Assembly: GCA_024734555.1 (NCBI GenBank)
Contig: JANPWX010000653.1
Coordinates: 992,853 to 1,056,852, forward strand
Source: Trochalopteron elliotii
Lineage: Eukaryota; Chordata; Aves; Passeriformes; Leiothrichidae
DNA length: 64,000 bases
Direction: 5' to 3'
The notes below the pieces were generated by a model that worked only from the letters and a program-made list of their open reading frames with translations, ran no database searches and had not been told where the DNA came from. Of the stretch, positions 23,410 through 36,837 are shown one piece after another. The position numbers and the translations under genes were made by a program. How positions within the stretch are numbered: the stretch's first letter is position 1; the number at the start of each line of letters is the position of its first letter.

Positions 23410-23770
23410 CTGGTGACCTTGTCCGATCGACACATAGTTTTTCTGCTGACACTTTTACCGAATGATTGTTTTCTTTGTGATGACAAAGCCATTAAGGACA
23501 TATGACCCCGTTCAGGCATGGCAGGAACATCTCTGCACTTCTCCCACGTTTGGGAACTCCCAGGTTGAGAGCCACAGCTGTAGCTGCTGTCTGCTCAACA
23601 CACAAAAGGAAAAGAAACCCTGCCCCAACTGCTTGTGCATCTGCACTGTGGCCAAAAGTGACGCCGAGGCAATGACTTGTTTCCTTTGCTGCTTCCTGTT
23701 TCCCCCACTGTTAGTGGGCAGCGCTATCTTTGTCAGATTTCCCAGCTTCCCAGAGAGGTTATAAATCAAT
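23410..23770 (-). promoter_or_regulatory. SH3BP2: Promoter-like cluster and possible alternative leader exon
   Basis: A good minus-strand splice donor (ACCAG|GTTAGTG) ends at 23410. Upstream on the minus strand lie three GGAA cores at about 23681-23703 (one AGGAAG, ETS-like), a TGACG half-site near 23660, an AGATAG GATA core near 23730 and a TATA-like element at 23759-23766. Splicing from 23410 to 17930 would give a leader ending just before ATG ATG. The TATA motif (TATAAAT) is actually better in the plus orientation, and a plus-strand GTAAGT lies at 24004, so the direction is uncertain. No transcript evidence was available. Confidence 0.35.
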
Positions 23771-26700
23771 TCCCGCACAGCTCAAACATCTGGCAGACAT
23801 CGAGCTAGAAAGCAGAGGGGATTTTCCAGTGCTCACTTTCTTCCTACTCACCTTTCAATCAACCACTTTCCCATGGGAGAAAAAGAAAGTTGTCCTTTTT
23901 ACTCTCAGTGTGCTCTCAGCTCCCACACTGGCAGAGGCACAGCTCAGAAATGCTGCCAGTGCCCCTGAAGAGCCTGTGCCTCGGGCACTTGCACCACAGA
24001 ACTGTAAGTATTTAATCTGTTTTCTCCCTCACAGCTGGGGCTTGTCCTTCCCTCTTCAACCCAAGACAATCAAAATGCCCATTCTGAAAATGGACTTCTG
24101 CAGCATGAACATGCTTTCGAGCAAGTCTTGCTGGTACATTTGATGCTACACAAACCGCAAAAGACAATAAAATTCGAATTTGAGAGGCTGGCAGTGCACA
24201 ATTGTTAACAAGTATCACCAACTGATGATGAATAAATGCCATTGTTTTACACTTATTTTCATCTGGAGTTCTTGAAAGGATTCAAGTGTTTCACTGATTG
24301 GTCTAGATTTAAAAAACATTCCAGGCTCAAAGGTTTGAATGAGACAAAACCAACTGGCAAGTTTCAGAGTGATGGACAAAACATATATAAGTTTGTCACA
24401 CGAAGTTTACTTCACCTTTTTTTGGGGAAATGGACATGAATCTGTACCCCAAATAGAAGGATGAAGTCTCCATACAACACATCTTTTTGTAAACTACCCA
24501 ACAGTCAAAGCACAAAAGAAAGTAGTATTTCAGATAATGCTCATGGCTATATGGGCTAAAAAAACAGCTCTCTCCCCATAGGGCACCCATTTGCACTCCT
24601 TCCACTGCCAGGCTCTATAGGAAGGGAAATTGAAGCACAAATACCACACACCTGCTGTTAGCCAAAAGGATCAGAACACAAGATCCCAGTGCTCTTCAGT
24701 AAAGATCAATACCCAGCTGTCTCAGTGGCTGGACACACTTTTCACACAGAACTCAACTCAGGGGTTAGTGAATTAAATTCACTTGCTTTATTTGCTACAA
24801 TATCAGTTACCCATTTAAGGCACACTGCTCCAAATCAATCTTTCTTCCCTGAGTTCTCTATTATCTAAGCATACTCTTCTAAGCCTAAATTAGCATCTTT
24901 GCAAGCTATTTCTCCAACTTAGTAAAAAAAAACTTGATTTAGAATGACAGCACTTGAGTATATGCAACACTGGAAAAAACCCTTCAGTTCCTCTTTCCCC
25001 CTTCTAATGTGACAAACAGCTCCTGGTTTTCCCCTTCAAACTCCACAACTTATAGTGCCACGCTCTTTGTGTAGTACTCAGACTCATTAAACCATGCCTC
25101 CTTTATCCACCACATGTTCCTGAGGTACTGCTTTTCCTCTCTAATCTTTCTCATGCTGTCCTCTCTCTTTCTTCATTTTAGTACTCAGAAATGCAGCAGG
25201 ACTTTTCATTTCAAGTTCCAAGATCCCATTTTTACTTCTCTGGTGATTTCCAACACTATCAAGATGATCCCAGAGTCAGAACAGAAGACACTTCACACAC
25301 ACACAAGCAGGTGTTCCACCAAGGAACAACCAAAGATTAGATGTTTCGTGATTTTGGGAGACTGAAAATTCAGTTTAGCTTTCTACACCAAACATTCACC
25401 AGAAGGATTGTATTTCAAAATTGCAAATAAGGAATCTGAAAAGACATGAAAACTTTATGGATTTGATTGACATGTCTGCCAGGGAAGTGAAAGAGTATTA
25501 AATATATCCTCCTTCACAAAGCAAAATTCTGTTATGCATGGACCTTTGGTATAAGGTTTTCAGATTAAACTTCATTTGTCCCCACAAAATCAGTGGTGAG
25601 AAGCAGCCTTGCACCAAGCTAGCCTAGGGAGAATTTCACTCCAAAAGAGGTGCTTCATTTCTTTAATGTTATAAGGTATAAAAGGAAGGAAGAACCTTAA
25701 AAGGAAGAACCAAAGCATCTGGAACCAACACTTGGATTTAATTCCAGCAGGGCCACTGCCTGAGGAAGCCAGTCAGTCTTCTCTGCCATTGCCAGGAACA
25801 GCTCTGCTGGCAGTCAAAAGCAATCCTACTCATCATTAGTTGATAGGATGTGAGGGCACAAACACATCTGGCAGAACGCTGTCCTTGCTGGTCTACATTC
25901 ACTTGTCTCACCACAGGGCTGAGCTGTGTCTGCAGCAGGAGCGCTTCCTCTTGCTGACAGATTTACAGGAAACTGCAAGAATGGACTGTAAATAAAAGCA
26001 GCACAAGAAGAGCACAGCAACAGGCAAGGCAGAGAAACTAACAAAGCACTAGAAAAATTAAAATAGCACGAAAAACACTTTCTTTCAGCTGCAGCAAGTC
26101 AGCTCAGTAGTTAAGTTCCACTCAGAATAATGTAAGGATTCATACATTATGTATTTCCACAGAAGTCTACAGTATAATAAGGCATTAAGAAAGTAAGGGA
26201 TTAACAGAATTTGTCCAAAGTTTAAGTCAGCAATAGATTATTAGAAGTTTTATTCTTTTATTAATTCTACCAAACTAGTTTAGTCTCAAGCTTCTAGATG
26301 ACAGTGGAAACACAGCCATTGTATTGAGAGATAATATATTTGTCAGCTGCATGCTTCTCAACTGCAGATTATAAAAGAGCAAGTGCAAATTACTTGCCTG
26401 AATCCTTCATCTATTAAGTAAGGCAATCTTGTGAAAATACAAATAATCATGCATCAGAATTACTTCTGCTGGGTGAACTGCATTATTAGCTTTACAAAAA
26501 AAAAGATAAATCAGCAACAAGGAGAAGAGGCCACAAGTTCCAAAAATCCTCTTTCAATGTCAAAAGAACTCCTCTACTTCAAATTTCAACCATCATCCCT
26601 TCCTTCAGCTTACTTCAGAAGACATGAAGAAGTCCTAATAATATTTTTACTTATTTATTACATATACTTAAAATAGGTTGCTGAAGTCTTGATAATATAT

Positions 26701-27187
26701 ATTCAATCCAAACCCAAGAAACACTTAAAGTCAGAAAGCTTCAAAGTTTCTACTTATACCCCTGTGGCTCTTAGGTTCCAAACATCTATAGACATATTGT
26801 TGACTTGGAACTTCAAAAAAATGCCAGCCAGCATTGCAATAAATAAACCATACCTCAGAGAATGAGCATTTCAACTTTAAAACAAAGTTGTAACTTTTCA
26901 TGATTGTTTCATCAAACAGTTTGGCACACATCCTAGAAGATGATATTATGATTTTGATTTTGGCATACAGTTAATGTCATATATTGCTCAAATGTCTGTT
27001 AATCAAAGTACAGTCACAAATTACTTGCAGTATATGCATAGCTTCTAAAAAAGCCAATTAGACTGAGCAGGTGGAAGACAAGAACCATCTGCAAACTCTC
27101 AATATAAGAATGTTATTATTTAACAGATTCACTTACACCAGCCAGCCTTGAAAAATAATGCAAGACTTTATATCAATGTATTCTAGG

Positions 27188-27676
27188 GCCCTTCACTCCC
27201 AGAAAGATATTGGGGGGCTGGAGTGTGTCTGGTGAAGGGCAATGAAGCTGGGGAAGGTCCTGGAGCACAAGTCCTGTGAAGAGCAGCTGAGGGAGCTGGG
27301 GGTGTTTAGCCTGGAGAAAAAGAGGCTCATGGAAAACCCTCTCACTGTCTCCAATTCCCTTTCAGGAGGTTGTAGCCAAGTGAGGGTTGGTCTCTTCTCC
27401 CAGGTACCAAGTCACAGGATGGGAGGAAGCAGCCCCAAGTTGTGCCAGGGGAGATTTAGGTTGGATATTTGGAAAAAATTCTTCACAGAAAGGGTTGTCA
27501 AGCATTGGAATGGGCTGCCCAGAGAAGTGGTGGAGTCACCATCCCTGGAGGTATTTAAAGAATGCGGATGTGGCACTTAGGGACATGGTTTAGTGGTGAA
27601 CAGGTGCTGGTGCTACACTGAAAGTTAAAACTCAGTGATCTTAGAGATCTTCTCCACCCTAAATGGTTCTACAAAA
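27188..27676 (+). mobile_element. CR1 LINE 3' fragment in intron 1
   Basis: The sequence matches the CR1 3' region in order: GTGTCTGGTGAAGGGCAATG, CTGAGGGAGCTGGG, AGGTTGGATATTTGG, TTCACAGAAAGGGTTGTCAA, then a decayed tail GATCTTCTCCACCCTAAATG. It is about 490 bp, with internal small changes and no reverse transcriptase portion. It lies opposite to SH3BP2. Confidence 0.92.
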
Positions 27677-29151
27677 TAAAGATTGAATTAAGATCAGTAC
27701 AGCTCTTCCAGCATAATTTTTGATGCTGGCAATTTTGTTATATGTAGCTTTTCAAGTTTAATGGATTTCTACTGAATCAAAAGGCCTCTAAAAACTGTAC
27801 AGGAGCATTCATTCAGGGAATTAACTGGGTCAAAGTCCATGCCAGTCAGATAACACAAGTAATATTTGGTATAAACAACACTTAAAGTAGAAGGCAAATC
27901 CTGAAGATAATTTGCTGCCTTTTGTTTCTTTTTATATAAATTCAGATACAATACCAACACTCCATTTCCATTTACTATTGAAAAGAAATTAACACATTTT
28001 TTGTTCCTTTTGTTATTTATATACAAGATCCTCATACAAAAGACTGTAAATGCCACTATGGCTATGATTAACTGCTCTTTCATCAGCGCTTGTAGAACAA
28101 TTCAAAACAGAACATAGGCTAAAAAAAAAAATGTAACTAGCAGAAGTACAAACATGATTGCCAAGATCCTATTCCTGCAGACAGTTGCAAAGGGAATTTC
28201 CCAAGTACACATAGATACTGAAAGTGGGAGTTTCCACAAATGATTTATTTCCTTGGCAGAAATTTTCAATTCCAACAATTTTACTGTTAGGCTGGTTTGT
28301 GATTAACTGCATATAATTCTATCAGTAAGGTACTCAAAACTGATAAATTAGGAAGCACTGTTGGACACAATTGCTGCTTAGATGTCAAAACAGCTTTAAG
28401 CATTTTAGCTGACAGACCACTGATGTTCAGTAAAAGCAACATCTAACTGAAGGCTCTCAGAAATGTATAGGAAGGGGTGAAATATCCATTAGTGATTTTA
28501 AAGCATATCTGACAGGAACATTTAATCAGCAGACATCTTGCCATATGAAGTGAAGTCTTTGTTAGGAAATATTTCTTCTGGTTTCTTAGAATTTTATTTA
28601 TATTGATTTAAAGTACATCAAGCATCCAAAGGTAAAAAGAAGAAAAGAAATTGAATTTTTTCTCTTGCTAAGGCATTTTGATAAGATATACAGCATCCAT
28701 GAGCTCATTGTATACTGTGCTTGTACAAAACTAATGTAACTGAGATCCAAGACTATTATAGCTAAAGAGAGTATTTTTTTCTAAAAGAATATGCAAATCA
28801 ACAATAAAATTACTTAATATAAGCAATTTTAAAACATTCCTGCAGTTGGATATTAAAACCAACAAAACCACATAAAGCTTATAATGTCCTTTTGAGTGTT
28901 TATCAACAAAAATTGCAGTGAGTAAATTCATGAAGCCACGGACCCCAACAACAAGCTACTAATTGAATCCTAAATAAATGCAGCAAGCTCTAGTTTTGAG
29001 GAAGCATTTGGTCATGTCATCTGTGCATCCTTCAAGCCTGTGTTTCCCTCTCCTGGTGACTGCAGGAACCTTATAGTTAAGCAAATATACCTCATCAAAC
29101 AAATGGCTGTGCCCAGCACCAAAGAGGAAGCTCAACTTCTGCTAAACCCTG

Positions 29152-29182
29152 AAAAAACAAAACAAAACAAAGCAAAGCAAAG
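29152..29182. repeat. (AAAAC)n / (AAAGC)n microsatellite
   Basis: A short run of AAAAC units passes directly into AAAGC units, showing one base change spread through the array. Confidence 0.8.
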
Positions 29183-30680
29183 ATTTTCTATTTTTATTTT
29201 GCTTGTATAGAGACTTTGAATACAACTTAAAGACACAGTGTAAGTGCAAAGACTCGCTCTGTACTATACCATTGTACAACACAGTAGGTGGTGCCAGGTT
29301 TTAAATAATTATGCAGTGAAGCATCTCAGAGTTTGCTGTTCTCAGACTTGGAAACTCTGACTATGAACCAGAATATCCAAATAAGCTAATAACCATGCAA
29401 GTGTGATTTATAGAATTAGAAGGCCCAACTGGGTTGTATTGCTAATGGACTGTCCCCACCTCCAGAAACCATGAAGCTCCTTGTGCTCAAAGCCTCATGC
29501 AAGTAAGTAGGTGCACCAGAAACACGGATTCTTTATTCCAGTTCCAGTTCCCTTTCAAATCACAGTATGAACTTCTCCGAAGGATGTGGTAAAGCACAAG
29601 TATTTTATTTTACCACTCCCACCACACAAAACACTGGATCAAAGGACTGAAACAGGTAAGGGCATGGTTTACAGTAACCAGAATTTAAGGCTGCCATGTA
29701 TTTCATCACTTACCTTTGGGTTTTGGAGGGTTTTTGCTTTGTTTTTTTAACAAGCACCAGAAAGAAGGAACTCTGTAAGCTCATGCTTACTATCTACAAA
29801 AGATGAATTCAATTATAAACACCACATCATGTGTAGCTGGGATTTTAAGGGAAGATTTTAAAATTGAAACGAATGTACACTGCAAAGCTGCTCCATAAAG
29901 ACAGCAGTAAAAAAACTTTTAATCTGGAGGACATGAGAGGGAACAGTGAACTCATATCACACAAAATAACCATAAAAATGTATAATCTCATGCAATGGGC
30001 TTCTTTTACAAGACAATTTGGACAATGGCCTTTTCTATTATCATTTCCTTATGGAAATCACTACTTCCTTCAGAAGGATGACTAAACAGAAAAATTAATT
30101 CCCCCTAAAGCTTATTTAAATGAACTCCAACAGCAAGGATTAGCCTGACATTGACCCAAGTCTCCAGAGCTGTAGAGCTGCATTCAAAAACGAGTTCATG
30201 CAGGGCTATTTTCAAGCACAGAAGACATTCATATGCAATACTTCATAAGACATGAACAACAACAGTCATATTTTACATCACAAACCAGTTTGCCTAATCA
30301 AATATATTACTGCCATGGTGCCAGAAGTTTGCAGCAAGGCTTCTAAATAGGTAAAAACCCTTGGCATAATATGAAAATAGTGAACACCTAACAGTAAGAT
30401 AGACCAAAGGCAAGGAGCTAAACCACAAATTTTAGATTCTTACTTCCATCTGACCTTGATGTCATCTAGCTCTTCTCAAATCAGCTTCTTTTCTCACCTG
30501 TCCTATATGTGACGACACAGCCCTTAGAAAGGTGTTTGTAAGAGTATAACTCATTCATTCTGGAGAAAAGACTTCAGAACACAACAGGTAGTGGGAATGG
30601 ATGCAATGGTACTGCACATGGGAATCAAAACCTTTCCTAGATCACTGATCATTCATACTTCAGAGGAGGAAAACAAAGGG

Positions 30681-30716
30681 AAAAAAAAAAACAAAACCCA
30701 ACAACAACAACAAAAA
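30681..30716. repeat. A-rich / CAA microsatellite
   Basis: An A run is followed by AACAAAACCC and four CAA units. It is low-complexity sequence. Confidence 0.75.
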
Positions 30717-32136
30717 GCTGTAATGCATCTCGCTTAGTGCAGTGATTGAAAAACTGGAAATACAGAAATCCATCTCAGATTCCAAGACCTCAGTCTCTGG
30801 CACCTCAAAATTACTCCAATAAGCCCCTGAGGTACAAACTCTTAGGCTGGAAAATATTCTATATCTGTGCCAAGTTCTTATACTCTTCTGCAAGCTCTCC
30901 TTGGATCTGACTCCATAAAGCTATTCCTATTGTCCCATTAAGCAAGCTAAAAAAGAGTTTGTAAATGGGTAACACTCATTTTAAAAGATACTTGCACTTC
31001 CTTCCCATCAACACCTTTTAAAATTATTACAGATTACAGACAAAGTCTGAATCTAGCAGGAGCCTGGAAACTTTTACATCCACTCTACAGTTGAGTTAGA
31101 ATATTCCCTCTCCTTTTTTAATTTGAAGACGTGTCTGGGTGTCACATTAACCCATCCTATTGTAGAGGACCTGCTTATTTCCAAATCCTTTCTCAAACAT
31201 CTTACAGCACTGCTTATTTTGTCCATTCTCATGGTCACAAAGATGGTCCAAAGGTTATTTGTCTGATCCCTGGCCTCACTGACTTTTCACCACCGAAACT
31301 AACTTTTCTTTATTTTTATTTCTAAAAAGAAACATGCACACACACACATAGAAATACATATATATACAGTTCTTAAAGAAATTGTGTATGTTATAAATGC
31401 AGGAGTCCTTCTATTCTTGGCAGGATGACCTATAAAGAATACATTGCCTTTGTGTACCATTCTTTTTTACAGTTTCCCTGAAAATCTCTTTCAAAACACT
31501 GCCATCAGACTCTTTACAGACATGACCTGGTTATGACAGAAGGAAGGACTCCTTCTTCACAACCTCCAAAATCTTACATTTATGCACTGCCTGGAACTAA
31601 GAGTCATTATGTCCAAGGAGTCTGTATAGCATTCTTTCTTTTCCAGGTTTTGGTTTTACACAGAATTTATATGGAGCATGTAATGTTTCCAGCAAAAGCT
31701 TTTACAAGATTTACAGAATCTCTTCCTGCTATATGTATCCCAGATATTCTTAAGGCATTCTAAATACGAATCACTTCTGGTACACAATGAAGATCCGAAG
31801 CTGGATTTCACTTGCACAAAGGAAATTCTGAAATTTAGGTCAATGGGATTGGTCCTGTTCCAGCCTAAGTAATCAAACCTGACATCTTTGTATAGTAAAC
31901 AGAACAGTTCATCCAGACCCAAGCCAAACAACATCACAGACGCATTGATTCAGCTGCAGATGTTACTGTTACCACAAAATAAAAGATCTACAAAAGCTGA
32001 ACTTCACAGGAGGAAAACACTCTCTCTCCACATTTAAAAAATATTTAATGCTATTTGTGGTATTTTATTTCATATATGAAATCATACAGATTGATCCACT
32101 TAATAGCCTCTAAAAAACTGCATATGATAATTATAT

Positions 32137-32156
32137 CAAAGTGCAGCTGCACTTTG
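32137..32156. repeat. 20-bp perfect palindrome with central E-box
   Basis: The 20 bases CAAAGTGCAG/CTGCACTTTG are their own reverse complement. The centre is an E-box (CAGCTG), and the arms present ATCAAAG and CTTTGTT, which fit TCF/LEF-type cores in opposite directions. Flanks are AT-rich. A regulatory role is inference. Confidence 0.8.
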
Positions 32157-33839
32157 TTAATTATTTACCTCTACAGCCATAAAAACAACTCTCAGTTTTG
32201 GAGGTTTTAATACTAAAAAACATTAAAAGTGCATTACACTATCCAAAAAACCTTCTCTTCTTCCAGAAATTATGTGACAATCTTTCATGGATTCTAATCA
32301 TTTATTTTTCAGTAGTAAGCCACTGTATCAATGAAGTACATTTCCACGATACAACAGAGCTAATTTCCAATTTCTGTCAGCTACATCTCCAACAGATCAA
32401 AATCCAACAAGCCCAGCACTTCAAACTACAATTACTCCATTACATACTTGAAAAAATTTTGTCTACAGAATTTTATGAAAAATTTCTAAATTTGGCATCA
32501 TCACACATTAGCAAAGATTGATATAATCACAAAATCATTGTGGATCACATCCATTGCTCCAGTTACACTTCCTCTCCTGTGCAGTCTACTCAGGAACCAG
32601 CAGCTGGCACAGTACAGTCAAGTGCAAAGATTGCACTGGTTATAGTTTAACTTGATGTAGAAAAATAATCCCTTAGTCAGGAAGGACAGGAGAATTGTTG
32701 AAGAGTTCTTCCTATGTACTGTATACCTTGGAATTTTAAAGCTCACTTTTTTTGTTCCTTTGGAACAGTGTATTGTTTTTCATTCCACTTTGCTGGAGAT
32801 TAAATTGTTCAGGCAGAAATCACAAGGAATCTATTCCCCAAGATTCGCCATTCATTTGATATTTTGGCTGTTCTACAGAACACTATCATTAACCCTTTTC
32901 ACTCTAATACAAGCTCCCTCTTTTTCAAGCCTGTTTTGCTGAAATATGCAACATAAACCCATCAGACACTAGGTCACTAGGGTTAAATAGCAAAGAGTGA
33001 TACAGTTTATCCTCTTAACACAGGATTATTAGGAACACATCAGGTTTATACCAGCTTTTTATGTGGACTAATGCCTGAGTATCAGGCCAAGTTCATATTT
33101 GGTCTTTACCTCCAAGTTGCTCAAAACCCTAAAATTCCAACAACAAGAAACTAAAGGAAAGGAAGTCTGCCCAATACCATAGTTACAACTACTAAGGACT
33201 GTGGGGAGACAGCTTTCTCACAACTTTTTCTGTAAGAATGACACTTCAAACTCCTGATTCATGTGTCAGATGTGTTTCTTCCACACACCTTCTCAATTAG
33301 CACAGACCAGCAAGCACATTTAGGGCAAAATTCTGGTAAGGCCATGCACTTCATCTCCTAAGGGCTATAAAAATTACAAAGCATGAATAACATGTGCCAG
33401 GCAAATTACTCAGTATGTTGCCTAGAAAGATAGAAATGGTACAGGCACAGAAACAAGGACTAATTAGAAGCATCAAATTAATATGTTTCCTGCTATCTAA
33501 AATGGAAGAGAACACTCCAGGAAGGAAGGGAATTGTGTAAAGTTGCCAAATTAAGAGTTTCAATCAAAAAGACTTATTTTTGCTAGATTTCACAGCAAAG
33601 ACACAGCTGCAAATCCCTTCTGCTTTTCTTTCTCTCAATAAGCAAAGCTTGCCAGTCAAGTGGTTGACACATTTCTTGGAACAAGACCTCCAACTCAGAA
33701 GAAGAGACCCAAGTCCCAGTTCAATTGCCCAGCAGAGAACTTCCTACTACCAAGTAATTATTAAATACCATGATGCTGTTGTAGCCCATTAGAAGAGCAT
33801 TTAGTACATCTTTAGTAATTAACAGATTTGTCACTAAGC

Positions 33840-34120
33840 CCTTGCCACCTGCCAACCCAATTCTGCTGGGGAGCCAAACCCCCAAGTGCAAGTGCACGGG
33901 TGGCATCAGCAGCACTGTGACACCCTTCTCTCCCACACCACATCCCTCTACTCCTGGCAGTCCTCTCATTCCTCTAGGACCAGTGAACAAAGCAGAGGAG
34001 CCACCAGGCAGCAGAGGGGAGGACAAAGACAACTGCTCTCCACTGAAGGAATGGGGATGCCATACAGCCATGGAGAAACAGCCCAGCAGCAGAGGCACAG
34101 CAGGCACTGTGCCAACGTGA
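33840..34120. other. GC-rich patch in intron 1, no gene assigned
   Basis: This ~280-bp stretch is clearly richer in G and C than its surroundings and stays open in several frames on both strands. There is no recognisable domain, no convincing splice-site pair and no CpG enrichment to call an island. Confidence 0.3.
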
Positions 34121-35485
34121 CAGCTTCCAGACTAATGACTTTGGTATCATTTAGTACTGTGTACATTTGGAAACATGGTATTCCATCTTATCAGCGTTGT
34201 TTCCATCATTATGAGAGAGCTTATCTGCACCTCAAAGCAAAAGATGTGAGATTCAACACATCCACACATCCCTCTGACAATGCTTCAGTTGGCCTCTTCA
34301 GACACTTGGATCAGAGGCATTCTGAACTACAACCTTCTTCCCAACAGCTGTGGCATTTGCCAAGGGACAGAAATAAGGGCTTTTTCTTTTTTTTTTTCCT
34401 TTTGGAGGGAGGGAGAAGGCAGGAGACAGATGACTCACTGAGGCTTTTAGTGAGGGAAAAAAGAATTTCACTGTGAGTTCTTCCCATAACAGCTTCCTGC
34501 AAATACAGTAATTTTGTCTGTGTGGCTAGAGAATAGTTTGGCTATCTAACTCTGTTCTCCTAGTTTAAACATGAAGAGTACATTTAAAATATTCCTCTTT
34601 CCCTTCCAAATTTCCCATCCTCCCCCAGTGCACAGTCACACAGCAAGTATTTATCTAGCATAATCCCAGCAGTCTACCATGCTTAATTTACTCCTGAGTA
34701 AGAGTACCCACACAAGCTTAGAGATGGTGGGAGTGGAATACATTTGTGCCAGACTATGCATCATCTTATTATTTGTTTGGGTTCTCCTAAACCCAGGATG
34801 ACAACTCTGTTGTGTATAACCTCCTTATTTTTTTTTTAAGGTGGTTTTCTACTTCCCGCTCTTTAGGAGGAAGAAAACTATTAATCTTGTAGGAAGACTT
34901 GTGTACCCCTCCTGCAATGGGTGTTTTGTCTTCTCAAAAGCCTTTCTCTGGTTAGCATTCTGAGGAGTATATTCACCTATATTCACCGAGTCCTAATGCA
35001 AGCCTCCAGTTACATACTGAAGGTAAGGATTCTTTCCTAGAAACCAGAGATTGCAGAGGACTGATTGTCCTGTGATCCTGTATGTGGTACACCTACTTTG
35101 ACAGCACAAATTGTATTTTCCCACTCAACGTGTACAAAAATCTGTATAAACAAATCCCACTTCACCCACTTAAAACGCACAGTGCTTTGGAAACATGCCT
35201 ACCTGGCACCACAGTAGAGTCTGATTAACTGACTGAAAAATTACAGTGGAAAGCTTGAATGTTTAAGCCTGACTGATTAAAGGCAATTAACAGCTGCAGA
35301 TGCTCAGCAGCTGTGCAAGTCAGGTCACTTTTTTTGCCCAAACATAATTCAAAGTGCCTTATTTTGATTAGTCAAGCTTACAGATCAGTTTTGAATTAGC
35401 TAATTATAAGCCTTTCACCCGCCAGTAGGACCTGTAGGCTCACAGTCCAGGTTTCTTTGTGCTAAATTCTCTTTACACCATTGTC

Positions 35486-35584
35486 ACCAAAAAAAAAAAA
35501 AAACAAAAAACCCACAAAATAAACCACCAAAAAAACCCCCACCTACCAAACAAACAAATAAAAAAAAAAACAGTAGAAAAAAAG
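35486..35584. repeat. A/C-rich low-complexity tract
   Basis: About 100 bases almost free of G and poor in T begin with an A15 run and continue as A runs broken by C. It could be an expanded poly(A)-type microsatellite; no LINE or SINE body adjoins it. Confidence 0.75.
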
Positions 35585-36823
35585 GCTAATCCTTCCAGGA
35601 ATAGGAATAGCACAGAACAACGGGTAGCTCTTACACAAGTTTATGTGTCTAAGGTGTACAGTTTTATCAGCATAAGGAAATACCAAAGCTGACTTCAGTA
35701 CACATGCTTGGTGAAAACAGTGTGACTAAAAGTCTGTGTAAAAAGTTTAGGAGACATTACATTTCATGTGATGCAAACCCAATGTTCAGTCATACCACAA
35801 CACACTGATATAAGAGATGCTTCACTTGAGGAAATAACTATCCTGCAGTCGCGACATATTGAACTGAAGTCTCTTCAGAGCTCCAGCCTGGTCTAGGAGA
35901 AACAAACAATTATGTGATATGTTGTAACAGAATTACTGTTTAGCAATATCAAGGTAATGATTTACTCTTTTTAGTAGGGTTGTCACAAGATTAAAGACTA
36001 ATAATTTAAGCCTCTGCTGCTTGGTTGCAGGAACTAGCTCTGAAGGGTAACTATGGTCTGGTTTGAACATCAACCTCAGCACCTGGACGCATGCAACTTC
36101 TGGTGAAGTTAAGGGGAACTAGGTAGACTTTGAGGTAGATTTTGTAAGGATGTGGAATTTAAACCAAAACTTTAACAAGTTTTGGAAATACACCAATAGA
36201 GAGATTGTCAGTCACCCAAGCTGATGTTTAGAAGTATGGTTAAGTCTTGTAGAATCGTAAGAGCTAACAAAACATGAGATGAAGGATCATTTCAAAGAGA
36301 TTTTGATTTGCAGTAAGATTAACATAAAGATATTGAAAGAAACCACAAATAAAAATCTGTTAATTCTATAAGTATTTAAAAAAAAAAATCTGTATTTGTA
36401 AAAATTACTGTTTCCAGAATGATGATTAATATCTACCACTACAGTAGCTGAAGTTAAAATTAGAACAAGGAAACAAAGCTTCCTACAAAACCACTTTTTT
36501 TGTCTTACATGACATCTTTCACCAGACAAGACCGAGGTATTCACAACACTCTACTTCCACCTCTCTTCTTCCTTTTTCATTACTAAGCTGTTATTACATA
36601 AAAAATGAAAACTAGCAAAACATGCTTTTACACTTATTAAAATCAGTTTCAGGATCAAAGCTGTTGCCCTGAAGTGCTGCATTAGTAAAGGCAAAGTCAT
36701 CTCAGTGACTGATTTCAGCAAAGTAAAGGTCTGCTGGAGAGGAGGAAGCTCATTTGTCTGAAGAACTGAACATGGAAGTGGGAACTGACATGTTAAGTAA
36801 GATTTCCCTCCTCTGAGGGTTCC

Positions 36824-36837
36824 TTTTTTTTTTTTTT
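36824..36837. repeat. T14 homopolymer
   Basis: A mononucleotide run; no transposon body is recognisable beside it. Confidence 0.8.

Noticed and set aside
27242..27593. 112-codon plus-strand open frame
   Set aside because: It lies wholly within a CR1 3' region, which is noncoding in intact elements.
33842..34476. Overlapping open frames of 92-196 codons in a GC-rich patch of intron 1
   Set aside because: Frames overlap on both strands, lack domains and lack paired splice sites. Local GC richness explains them.
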